A DNA stretch of 64,000 nt, taken from contig NZ_JAFCLP010000011.1 in NCBI RefSeq assembly GCF_018129405.1, forward strand, positions 124,001-188,000, read 5' to 3'. The notes beneath the pieces are model-generated. The model was not told where the DNA came from. It searched no databases and saw only the letters and a list, made by a program, of their open reading frames with translations. This DNA comes from Bradyrhizobium iriomotense (GTDB lineage: Bacteria > Pseudomonadota > Alphaproteobacteria > Rhizobiales > Xanthobacteraceae). Within the stretch, counting starts at the first letter, position 1. Every line of letters begins with the position of its first letter. This document shows, in pieces, positions 43,476-51,686 of this stretch. Position numbers and translations under genes: made by a program.

Positions 43476-44291
43476 CTCTTCCGGACCATCCTTTATCAGG
43501 CCGGAACGGAGCGCGCAGCGCCCGCGGTTGCACATCCGCGGCTGCCACCGCTTCCTCTCACAAGTGTTTCAACCGTTCGGAGGGCATGGGCGGCCGCGCG
43601 GCAGGCGAGCGAATCGCCGTTTCTCCGAATCGCGCCCACAACAACCGCCACGTGTAATTCCTACGGGTTCCCTCAGGCAATTCTCCCGCAGACCGCACAA
43701 GTTGTGGATGATTCATCAACACACATCGCCCTCGTCATGCACAAGCTTCGATCAACCTGCATCAACGGCAGACATCAACATGCCGTGCAATCAAACCGTC
43801 GTATAGTTGCGTGCATGTTGCTCGCGGGACAATGTATTGCGTTCACCGTCATGTGTTCCTGAGAGCGAGATTGTCTTGAACGTTACATTCGCCTGCGACG
43901 ACATCCAGTCTCCGAGAGCGTCTCTACTTGATTTTGTTGAGAAGCTCATTCATCGTTTCGGCGGAAGATAAGAAACGTGTGCGTGTGACTTGAACTTCAG
44001 GGGCTTCGGTTGAACAACTCCGATCCATCATCCGCTGGTGACGGCAACTCGGGCTCCCGTGCGACGACGCGATTGATGTGCCATCTGCGACGCAGCCTCA
44101 CGCTCCGGACTGCACCACGCGCATCAGTCGGTGTCGGACGCGCTGCAGTCCGTGCCTTCGAGCAGAGGCCGGGCATGACACGCTCATCGGACGTCTGCAG
44201 AGGTCTGACGTTGCTCGAAGGATTCGCGAGCCAGGGCGCAAGGCGGCTTCGGGACGCCGCAGACGAAGTTCCGGGGGCGAGGTAGGAATCC
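43476..44291. other. Intergenic region, no gene supported
   Basis: About 815 bp lie between fliI and the second 4-Cys MarR gene. Base composition drops in 43680-43980, and no frame has normal codon usage. I see no clear terminator after fliI. The right part should contain the MarR promoter. Confidence 0.5.
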
Positions 44292-44939
44292 ATGCCATTG
44301 GCAAGAGAAGCCGTCGAGCTGCTGGTCCAGGCGGCGAGGGCTTGGTATTTTGAAGGCAATCAGCATGGATTGCGCGATCGGGAATGGATGGCGCTGCGCT
44401 TCCTCGGCCGCGCCAACAGGTTTTCGCGCACGCCGTCCGCACTCGCCGGCTTCATCGGCGCCACCAGGGCGACGGCATCGCAGATCGTGAAGACGCTGGA
44501 GAGCAAGTCCTTCCTGCAGCGAAAGCCATCGCATGAGGACAAGCGTTCCGTGGTGCTCCACGTCACCGCGCAGGGCGAGAAGTGCCTGAGCCAGCACGAC
44601 CCGATCAACCACGTGGTGAATGCGGTCACGGCGCTCGGGACCGACGAGTGCATCCGCTTGCGCGACTCGCTGCGGGAGATCCTCAATCACCTCGACGCCG
44701 CGCATCAACGACTCGACGCCAGCATCTGCCGGGACTGCATGTTTCTCGCCGAACGCAGTCCAGGCCTCGGTCCGGCCGCCGCAAAGGGACGTGCAACCGC
44801 CGAGTTCATGTGCCGGTTGTATCGCGCCCCTGTTTCGCTCGAGGAGACCGAACTGCTCTGCACCAGTTTCGAGCGTACCCGCGACCGCCCCAAGATCGAG
44901 GAGCATCTCGATCGCGCCCGCGTGGCGAGCCAGGGCTGA
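44292..44939 (+). CDS. MarR-type regulator with four-cysteine C-terminus, paralogue of the 6329 gene
   Basis: The 215-residue protein aligns from residue 1 with the protein at 6329. The block HGLRDREWMALRFL-x-RANRFSRTPSALA is nearly identical, as are the DKRSV wing and the C-terminal cysteines: Cys146 and Cys149 (CRDC), Cys174 (FMCRLYRAP) and Cys190 (LLCTSFE). It has two extra cysteines (98 and 120) and a C-terminal extension of about 20 residues. The four shared cysteines are probably functional, perhaps as a metal site or redox switch. It lies just beyond the plus-strand flagellar genes, so the two paralogues bracket the locus. Confidence 0.8.
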   Translation: MPLAREAVELLVQAARAWYFEGNQHGLRDREWMALRFLGRANRFSRTPSALAGFIGATRATASQIVKTLESKSFLQRKPSHEDKRSVVLHVTAQGEKCLSQHDPINHVVNAVTALGTDECIRLRDSLREILNHLDAAHQRLDASICRDCMFLAERSPGLGPAAAKGRATAEFMCRLYRAPVSLEETELLCTSFERTRDRPKIEEHLDRARVASQG

Positions 44940-45018
44940 GGCACGCGCAATTTCCGGGCGGCAGCGAGAGCAGAGCTTGCGGATAGTTTCACGGGTATCT
45001 GTGTAGGTGTTTCATCAT

Positions 45019-45098
45019 CGTCATTGCGAGCGTAGCGAAGCAATCCAGAATCCCTCCGCAGCGGCAGTCTGGATTGCTTCGCTGCGCTGGCAATGACG
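45019..45098. repeat. REP-like palindrome (CGTCATTGC family)
   Basis: The outer arms CGTCATTGC (45019-45027) and GCAATGACG (45090-45098) and the inner arms AGCGAAGCAATCCAGA (45034-45049) and TCTGGATTGCTTCGCT (45068-45083) form a long hairpin around an 18-base loop. I recognise this sequence as a very common dispersed repeat in Bradyrhizobium and other bacteria (memory, not a search). It is noncoding. Confidence 0.85.
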
Positions 45099-45138
45099 GA
45101 GTATGAGGCCCAGCATCGCAGTTCTCCGACATGCACTC

Positions 45139-45222
45139 GTAGGATGGGTAGAGCGAAGCGAATCCCATCACTTTGTGTACGCCGATGCATGATGGGTTTC
45201 GCAAGTGCTCTACCCATCCTAC
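45139..45222. repeat. REP-like palindrome (GTAGGATGGGTAGAGC family)
   Basis: GTAGGATGGGTAGAGC (45139-45154) and GCTCTACCCATCCTAC (45207-45222) are perfect 16-bp arms. The inner segments GCGAATCCCATCA and TGATGGGTTTCGC pair with one mismatch. This is a second, different dispersed palindrome type 41 bp from the first. It is also familiar from Bradyrhizobium genomes, from memory. Confidence 0.85.
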
Positions 45223-45234
45223 GGCATCGCAGAC

Positions 45235-45775
45235 ACGCTTTCGCATCCTCGCGGCTGATTTCGCCCGAGCTTTGCTTCGTCGCTCCACCCTCTTTAATCA
45301 AGAGGGCACAGGGAAGGCCGGGTGCCGGCTGGCACCTGCGGTCCGCTGCGCGAAGATGGAGCGCAAGGAGACCGCACAGCAGCATACAGGTGAAGCCCAA
45401 CACACGGCCTTCCCTGCGCGATGGTCGGACGGCTTATGCCGCGCTCTCCTGGGAGCCGAATTCCTTCTGGCCTCCCTCGTCCTTGCGAAATTCACCAGCA
45501 CCGCGCCGGTTGACGCGACTGCCGCCTCCGCAAGAGCTTGACCGTAGCAACGACGGCCAGAACCACACGGTTTTGCCGTACGCGCGGCCCGCCATTTCGC
45601 CGCAGTTTTCCCGGCCCTGTCGACGGAGCCGGAAACTTACAGACGAGACGAACCTGTCAGCGCCGTTCGTCCGCACGAAGCCTAAAGGGCTCACGGAGAG
45701 CAATCCGCCCTGCCCCCAAGCTCTCGCGCCCGACGCTGCCGCGTCCACCGCAAGCCCGGCTCGCGAAAATGACGA
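45235..45775 (+). repeat. Long noncoding dispersed repeat, possibly a structured RNA
   Basis: This stretch of about 540 bp has no credible reading frame, but it contains several segments I recall as recurring together, in order, in Bradyrhizobium-like genomes: CCCTCTT/AAGAGGG hairpin, AGGGAAGGCCGGGTGCCGG, CAGCAGCATACAGGTGAAGC, GGTCGGACGGCTTATGCCG, CTTGACCGTAGCAACGACGG and CCACACGGTTTTGCCGTACG. Conservation of ordered, GC-rich, hairpin-forming segments suggests a mobile or RNA-level element rather than a decayed gene. The limits are approximate, and identification is by memory without a search. Confidence 0.6.
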
Positions 45776-45925
45776 CCACATGATCGCCCCTCAAGGATGA
45801 GCCGGGATGGGCGACACATACGACAAATCCGAATTTCGGTAAAGCGGAATATTTTTGGCGCGGCGGGTTGACAGCCGGGCGACACAGCCCGGCGCCCCGG
45901 CCTCAAATGATCTGCGCAACAAAAA

Positions 45926-45951
45926 ACACCCGGCGGTTTCCCGCCGGGTGT
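45926..45951 (-). terminator. Intrinsic terminator of the porin gene
   Basis: On the minus strand ACACCCGGCGG and CCGCCGGGTGT form an 11-bp perfect stem around a GAAA tetraloop, followed by TTTTTTG. It lies 24 bp past the porin stop codon. Confidence 0.92.
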
Positions 45952-45974
45952 TCGTTGACCTGGTTCGACAGAGC

Positions 45975-47558
45975 TTACCAGTTGCGCTGAGCGCGCAGGA
46001 TCATCGCGATCGAGTCCTGATCCTTCAGCTCGTAGGTCGCGGCCGGCTTGGCGGTCGTGACGCCCGGGGCGATAGCGACAGTGCCCGAGTACTTCTGGTC
46101 GAGATGGGTCCAGGAGAGGTCGGCCGAGAAGGTCAGGTTCTTGACCGGGGTCCAGCGGGTAACGATACCGAGCTGGCCGATCGCGAAGTCCGGGTTACAG
46201 CCGGTGACACCAGCCAGGCCGCCGAATACGCCGCCAGCACCACCGGCGCCGCAGAGCGTGGTCTTGGCCAGCGTACCGAACTGAGCCTGAGCGTAGGCAC
46301 CGTACAGCGCGGAGTTCCAGTTGGGATCCCAGTTATGGGTGTAAGCGCCACGGAAGCCCCAGGTCTTGACGGTTTCCTGCTGGCTGCCGGTCACGAACAC
46401 CGTGTCGGGAGCGTTGGCGAAGCCGATGCTGCCATAAGCACCCGCAAGACCCGAGCTGCCGTACAGAGCGTAGCTGCTGCCCGACAGGTTCTGGAAGTTG
46501 TAGCGGGTCGCGCCGTCGGTGTAGACGCCCTGGATGTTGATCGTGTCACCCGCGCCGGTCGGGATGTTCTTGATCGACAGAGCGAGCTGAACCGCCCAGC
46601 CCCACTTGTCGTCGGGATGGCCCGTGACTTCGGTCGCTCCGTAATAGCCGACGTGGTTGTCATGCGCAGCCACCGACGCCTGGAACAGGCCCCAGGCCTG
46701 GTCGACACGCACCTGACCAACGAGGTTCGGCGAACGCGAGCCGCCGACAGCGTTGGTGCCGTACGAGCCGCCGATCATGCCGCCCGCGGTCGCGCCGGTC
46801 ATGTTGAGGTTGCCGGCCTGATAGTACGCGGTGGCATCTTCAGCCGAGAACGACGCCGTCACGCCCTGGCCGAAATCGGCCGTGTAGGTGAACTGGGTGA
46901 CGCCGGTCACGGTGCCGCTGCCGCCGACGAGGTTGTCGGTGATGTTGCCGGGATAGTTGGTCCAGGGCGCGTCGAACTGCGACACGGCCTTACCCATCGT
47001 GAAGCCGGCGAACTGGATGAAGGCGTAGTACACGCCGAGCGCACCGGCCGAGGTGTTACCGTCGGTGCCGTTCACCGAGCCAGAGCCGTTCGAACCGACG
47101 AGGCCGGTGCCCGCAGCGTTGAGAGTGAGCGCGCCGCTGTACACGGTTCCGCCCGTGGCCGAACCGGTGGGCGTATAGTTGCCGGTCGTCCAGGTGAAGA
47201 CGCCGTCGAAGAAGGTGCGGACCACGCCGTATTCGGTCGCGGTGCGGGTGTCGATGTTCAGATCTTCACGAGCGCGGAAGGTGTAGTAGTTCATCATGCG
47301 GTTGCGAGCACCGGCAGTACCGCCCTGGTTCGGATTGAAGTCCGAGTTGGAGCCCAGCACGGCATCGGCGCGCAGGTAACCACCGAGCTTGATGCAGGTG
47401 TCGGTGCCCGGGATGTAGTAGAAGCCGGCGCCGTACAGCGAGCAGATCTTCACGTATTCGACCGCCTTGGCCTTCACGGGGAGATCGGCTGCGAACGCAC
47501 CGGAGACGGCCATCAGGCCGGCTGCCGAGCCGAGAAAGAGCGTCTTCGTCAACTTCAT
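45975..47558 (-). CDS. Outer-membrane porin, Rhizobiales/Bradyrhizobium type
   Basis: The 527-residue protein has a signal peptide (MKLTKTLFLGSAAGLMAVSGAFA, cleavage before ADLPVKAK) and a porin body of alternating strands. It opens with the family segment YVKICSLYGAGFYYIPGTDTCIKLGGYLRAD, given here in parts (two cysteines in that loop), and ends in the aromatic residue Trp (LRAQRNW), which guides outer-membrane insertion. It allows diffusion of small solutes. It is monocistronic with its own terminator. Codon use looks highly biased, consistent with strong expression. Confidence 0.93.
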   Translation of the reverse strand: MKLTKTLFLGSAAGLMAVSGAFAADLPVKAKAVEYVKICSLYGAGFYYIPGTDTCIKLGGYLRADAVLGSNSDFNPNQGGTAGARNRMMNYYTFRAREDLNIDTRTATEYGVVRTFFDGVFTWTTGNYTPTGSATGGTVYSGALTLNAAGTGLVGSNGSGSVNGTDGNTSAGALGVYYAFIQFAGFTMGKAVSQFDAPWTNYPGNITDNLVGGSGTVTGVTQFTYTADFGQGVTASFSAEDATAYYQAGNLNMTGATAGGMIGGSYGTNAVGGSRSPNLVGQVRVDQAWGLFQASVAAHDNHVGYYGATEVTGHPDDKWGWAVQLALSIKNIPTGAGDTINIQGVYTDGATRYNFQNLSGSSYALYGSSGLAGAYGSIGFANAPDTVFVTGSQQETVKTWGFRGAYTHNWDPNWNSALYGAYAQAQFGTLAKTTLCGAGGAGGVFGGLAGVTGCNPDFAIGQLGIVTRWTPVKNLTFSADLSWTHLDQKYSGTVAIAPGVTTAKPAATYELKDQDSIAMILRAQRNW

Positions 47559-48073
47559 TAGTAAACCTCCAGGTCGGTTCAGGGGGCTCGGCTCCTCGGT
47601 GGAGGCCGCTTGACCCTCTCAATTTCCGTTCAATTCAGGTCCGCACTGAGGGTCCGGACTGAAACGACAGCGAGGTGCCCCCCCTCCGTCGTGGCTTCAC
47701 ATATAGTTTATAAAAACAATCGTCTCAATTCATTGATTTGATGAAGCGTAAGTTCGGAAGGCGCTGTTGCCTGCGAGCAACAGGAGATGCGCGGTTCGAG
47801 ACAAGCCACTGAGACAAAAGAAAAAGCCCTCAGGGGGCATCCCGAGGGCTTTCTTGGAGGTCTCACATCGCTGTCCACTGACGATGGTCGAGAGCAGCAA
47901 ATTCTGAGTGGGATAAGGCGTAACTTAATTAATTGCTTTCTGCAAGCATTAAATGACGACACGATTTCCCCAGTGGAGTGTTCCGCGCACGATATGCGAG
48001 ACGGCTTGCCAATATCCCGGTAAAAGACCGATCAAGACAAAAAGAAAAATGATAAGGCCTAGGGGGAAGCCAT
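47559..48073. promoter_or_regulatory. Noncoding region with porin leader and promoters
   Basis: About 515 bp lie between the divergent porin and MarR genes. The left part (47559-47700) should be the porin leader and promoter. The AT-rich stretch around 47700-47740 could hold the -10/-35 boxes, but I cannot place them with confidence. A terminator-like hairpin is listed separately, and no gene is supported. Confidence 0.5.
47823..47852 (-). terminator. Orphan terminator-like hairpin
   Basis: AAAGCCCTC (47823-47831) and GAGGGCTTT (47844-47852) form a 9-bp stem. On the minus strand it is followed by a T-rich tract (TTTTTCTTTT). No minus-strand gene lies upstream within 220 bp, so it could end a small RNA, or it may be bidirectional. 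On the plus strand the tail is weaker (TTTCTTGG). Confidence 0.6.
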
Positions 48074-48553
48074 ATGATCGAGAAGAAGCTCGACCGGGCG
48101 ATTACGGACTTCATCTGGAATATCGTTGAAATCCACTCGCAGCTGGAGGACATCCACAGCAGCTGGGCCGGACTGCTCGGCATCACTGAGCCGCAATGGC
48201 TGATCCTGATGGCCATCACCGAGCTGGACGAGGGGCGCGGTGTCGCCGGAATCGACATTGCGAACAAGCTGCGGGTCCACCCGGCCTTCGTGACCAACCA
48301 GACCAAGAGCCTCGAGAAGGGCGGATTCCTGTCGCGACGGCCAGCGGCCGACGACGCTCGCTTCGTCCTGATGTCGCTGACGGAAAAGGCGACGACGAAC
48401 ATCGAAAAACTGTCCAAGCGGAAGTTCGCCCTGAATTCGACCATGTTCAACGAGCTCGACGAGAAGACTCTCGCCGACCTGAATGCCGCGCTCGCGACCA
48501 TTGCCAGGAATGCTCGACTCGCTGCACGGCTGCTGGCCATCGACGTCTCGTGA
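48074..48553 (+). CDS. MarR-family transcriptional regulator
   Basis: The 159-residue protein has a MarR winged helix: ITEPQWLILMAITELD, then IANKLRVHPAFVTNQTKSLEKGGFLSRRP with the wing DDARFVLMSLTEKA. It has helical ends for dimerisation. It lacks the C-terminal cysteine motif of the two other MarR proteins in this window. GGGGGAAG lies upstream of the ATG. Its target is unknown; it sits alone opposite the porin gene and convergent with a hydrolase-like gene. Confidence 0.85.
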   Translation: MIEKKLDRAITDFIWNIVEIHSQLEDIHSSWAGLLGITEPQWLILMAITELDEGRGVAGIDIANKLRVHPAFVTNQTKSLEKGGFLSRRPAADDARFVLMSLTEKATTNIEKLSKRKFALNSTMFNELDEKTLADLNAALATIARNARLAARLLAIDVS

Positions 48554-48628
48554 TCGGCGGTCTTTCTCAACATGATCTGCGCCGCGCTCGTCGCGAGAGG
48601 ACCGCGGCGCATTCTTGAGGATCATGCG

Positions 48629-49714
48629 CTAGAGATAGGTCACCGGATCGAGGCGACGGGGGGTTCCGAGTTTGGCGTCGAGCCACTCGAAAATGAAGTC
48701 GTCCACCGTGATGAAATTCTCAACCTCGCCGAGAGGATGCGGGATGCGGTTCGGCACGACGACCGAGCAGTCGGCCCCGGCCTGACGATAGCCGGCTTGC
48801 AGCTCGAGAGCCTCCTGTTCGCGCACCATCGAGCGGCTCCCGACCACCATGAGAAGCGGGCAGGCCATTCGGCGCGGCGACGGCAACGGACGCAGCGAGG
48901 TTTCGCCCTCGACGACCTGCTCGACGCCTGTCATCCAGTGAACCGATGCCTGGTGCGTGGCCGACCGCAAGAGACCGCCGTCGCACACGGCGGCGGCTAT
49001 CCTGCGATCCGAGAGGCCAAGGCGGGAGGCATGACTGGCGCCCACCCCTTCGCCGTAGATCGCTATCCGCTGCGAGTCGACATCCGGGCGAGCCTCCAGA
49101 TAGTCCAGCCAGCATTGGAGAATATGCTCCTGTTCGAGCGGGCGACGAACGGGCGAATTGCCGGCATCGATGATTAGAAGCGACATGTTGCGGCGAAGCG
49201 AGGCGGGCAACAGCCTGCTCATCATCGAGGCCAGGGTGATGTCCTCGTCGGCGATGCAGATGATCGCGGGCGCAGAAGGCCCGTGACAGAGCGCCGGCAG
49301 GAAGAAGCCGGTCAACGCTCCCTGATCGAAACCGGCAATCTCGACGCGCTCGATCGCTTGAGCCGCATCGTCCGCGAAGCTTCTCAGGCTGAAATCGACC
49401 CTATCGGCGAAGTCGGTACTGGCGAGATCGTCCGGACCAGACAGGCTTCGCGCGACCTCGAACGCCATCAGCGCGCATATCCACGCTTCGCAGGCGACGA
49501 TCCGGGCGGCACCATCCGCGCGCGCGGATTCGGCGGAGCTCCGATAGTCTTCCGCGATCCTCAACCAGTCTGAAACCCACAGATGCCTGTGCGCCTCACG
49601 CGCAAGCTCCGCGACAGACAGGCTTTCGAAAAATTCGGACGCGCGCTTTCGCAAGCGTACCAGGCTTCCACCGGCTCCATCGCAGGAGCCGTGAGGCCAA
49701 TGATCACCTTCCAT
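48629..49714 (-). CDS. Alpha/beta-hydrolase-fold protein with degenerate active site
   Basis: The 361-residue protein has a helical N-terminal part (about 15-130, with AYRR-like helices) and a C-terminal alpha/beta hydrolase fold, as in FrsA-like or pseudooxynicotine-hydrolase-like proteins. The nucleophile elbow is IYGEGVGASHA (residues 219-229): Gly223 replaces the expected serine. The acid site region (VVGSRSMVRE) lacks a clear aspartate, while a histidine remains near the C-terminus (RIPHPLGEV). It may be a binding protein rather than an enzyme. GGGG lies six bases before the ATG at 49714. The last bases of the gene face the MarR gene tail to tail. Confidence 0.75.
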   Translation of the reverse strand: MEGDHWPHGSCDGAGGSLVRLRKRASEFFESLSVAELAREAHRHLWVSDWLRIAEDYRSSAESARADGAARIVACEAWICALMAFEVARSLSGPDDLASTDFADRVDFSLRSFADDAAQAIERVEIAGFDQGALTGFFLPALCHGPSAPAIICIADEDITLASMMSRLLPASLRRNMSLLIIDAGNSPVRRPLEQEHILQCWLDYLEARPDVDSQRIAIYGEGVGASHASRLGLSDRRIAAAVCDGGLLRSATHQASVHWMTGVEQVVEGETSLRPLPSPRRMACPLLMVVGSRSMVREQEALELQAGYRQAGADCSVVVPNRIPHPLGEVENFITVDDFIFEWLDAKLGTPRRLDPVTYL

Positions 49715-50596
49715 TTTTTTCCCCGAACGGTGCGTCAGCAGTTGGCCAGGCTTGCCGGCTGCGCTGTCAGCGCAACGCCGTGCACGCCTGCTCGATGCGA
49801 TCCCAGGCGTACCTGGTCGCGTCCATCGCGCTTGCGTCTGCCGATGCTATCGGGCTCGTCGATCTGTTTCGTTGCCATTCCGCGCAGGACGCCATGCCCC
49901 GCGCGGGATCGCACCATTGGTGCAGCGAGACCCCATTCGATGTTCGTTTTGTCTTCGCTTCGCACGGGCACCGGGCCACACGGTGCATCGCCCCCATCGG
50001 CCGGTCTCAACGCAAGTTGCACGCCGGCTCCAACTCAATCGTCACGTCTCAGCTCCATTGCTGACATACAGTCATGGCCCCGCGCCACTCTGCCATTTTT
50101 GCGGCGCTGCGTTTGTAGTTTTTTGTTGCGACTGACGACTAAAAATTGGATGCGATTTGATGACAGAAGAGGCATGACCGGTATCGACCTCTCATGAACG
50201 TCTCATGGGCGCATCCGGCGCGCCGCCAATCACCGCAGCAATGACAAAGGCGGTCGATTGCCGCTTCATCGAAGAGACGACTCCCCGGCCCTGCTCGTTC
50301 GCACACCGCCTGGTGGCGTACGATCGACTCTCCCTGACGAGCCGGATGTGACATGCGTTCCGGATTCTCGGGAAATAGCTTGTCTCAGATAACGAAGCAG
50401 ATCTGCAGACCCCCTTGCCGGATGGGATCCGTCACAGTTCGGTCGTCACGGCACGACCGGGACCGCCCGCCCTTCTGCATCTTGTATGCATTATCCCAGT
50501 TGCTATCGCCGGCCACTTCGCTTTACATGCCGGCAAATGCCCCCTCGCACGACGGCCGGGGCGCAAAAAATCACATCACATTCCAAGGGACGAAAC
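49715..50596. other. Intergenic region, no gene supported
   Basis: About 880 bp carry no frame I can defend. Two overlapping frames on the minus strand (49735-50022 and 49767-49997) and one on the plus strand (49780-50064) are open, but none has a family signature or ribosome-binding site. The region may contain a decayed gene. The right end is the promoter of the reductase-like gene. Confidence 0.45.
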
Positions 50597-51661
50597 ATGG
50601 CGCGTAACATTCTGATTCTCGGGGCTTCCTATGGCTCCCTGCTGGGCACGAAGCTGCTGATGGCGGGGCACAATGTGACCCTGGTCTGCCGCGCCAAGAC
50701 CGCAGAGCTCATCAATCGCGACGGTACCGAGGTGCGCATCAAGTTGCGCGACGAGGCAGTGCACCGGGCGATCTTCTCGCGCAACCTGCCCGGCAAGCTC
50801 GACGCGGTGACGCCGGCCGATGTCGACGTCTCCCGCTACGATCTGGTCGGCCTTGCGATGCAGGAGCCGCAATACACCAACCACACGGTGCGCGTCCTCA
50901 TGGTCAAGATCGCCGCGGCGAAGCTGCCGTGCCTGTCGATCATGAACATGCCGCCGCTGCCCTATCTGAAGCGGATTCCCGCACTCGCAGGCATGGACCT
51001 CGAGGAGGCCTACACCAACGCGCAGGTGTGGGAGCGGTTCGAGCCGGGGCTGGTGACGCTGTGCTCGCCCGACCCGCAGGCCTTCCGCCCGCCGGAGGAA
51101 GCCGCGAACGTGCTTCATGTCGGCCTGCCCACCAACTTCAAGGCATCGGTCTTCGCCGACGAGAAGCACAACAAGCTGTTGCGCGAGCTCGAAGCCGACA
51201 TCGACGCGGTGACGCTCGACGGCCACGACGTGCCGGTGAAGTTGAAAGTGTTCGATTCCCTGTTCGTGCCGCTGGCGAAATGGTCGATGCTGCTCACCGG
51301 CAACTACCGCTGCATCACCCCGCACGAGCCGCAATCGATCCGCGACGCCGTGCATGGCGACCTCGCACGCTCGCAGACGATCTACGACCATGTCGATGCC
51401 GTCGCCCGCCGCCTCGGCGCCGATCCGCAGGACCAGGTGCCGTTCGCGAAATATGCCAAGGCTGCGGAAAGCCTGCTCAAGCCGTCCTCGGCCGCGCGCG
51501 CGGTCGCGAGCGGCGCGCCCTTCATCGAGCGCGTCGACCTGCTGGTGAAGCTGATCTCGCATCAGCTCGGCGTGCCCAATGCCGAGATCGACCGCACGGT
51601 GGAGACCGTCGACCTGAAGCTGAACGAGAAGATCGTGCAGGGCGGATCGGGCGCACAGTAA
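50597..51661 (+). CDS. Ketopantoate-reductase-like (ApbA/PanE family) protein
   Basis: The 354-residue protein has an N-terminal Rossmann strand (MARNILILGASYGSLLGTKL) and a helical C-terminal domain with a lysine/asparagine region (KWSMLLTGNYRC). That is the general layout of the ketopantoate reductase superfamily, which includes reductases other than PanE. The glycine pattern GASYGSLLG differs from the usual GxGxxG. Length exceeds PanE (about 300). AAGGGA lies six bases upstream of the ATG. It stands alone, and the substrate is unknown. Confidence 0.7.
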   Translation: MARNILILGASYGSLLGTKLLMAGHNVTLVCRAKTAELINRDGTEVRIKLRDEAVHRAIFSRNLPGKLDAVTPADVDVSRYDLVGLAMQEPQYTNHTVRVLMVKIAAAKLPCLSIMNMPPLPYLKRIPALAGMDLEEAYTNAQVWERFEPGLVTLCSPDPQAFRPPEEAANVLHVGLPTNFKASVFADEKHNKLLRELEADIDAVTLDGHDVPVKLKVFDSLFVPLAKWSMLLTGNYRCITPHEPQSIRDAVHGDLARSQTIYDHVDAVARRLGADPQDQVPFAKYAKAAESLLKPSSAARAVASGAPFIERVDLLVKLISHQLGVPNAEIDRTVETVDLKLNEKIVQGGSGAQ

Positions 51662-51686
51662 GGCGGCTTCTCGGCAGCAATCGGCC

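Noticed and set aside
45298-45541. Riboswitch (for example cobalamin) in the long repeat
   Set aside because: I looked for the conserved B12-box-type segment and did not find it. The blocks fit a dispersed repeat better, and no gene follows in a suitable position.
49735-50064. Small genes in the 49.7-50.1 kb gap
   Set aside because: Overlapping frames on both strands give different products, none with a ribosome-binding site or family signature.
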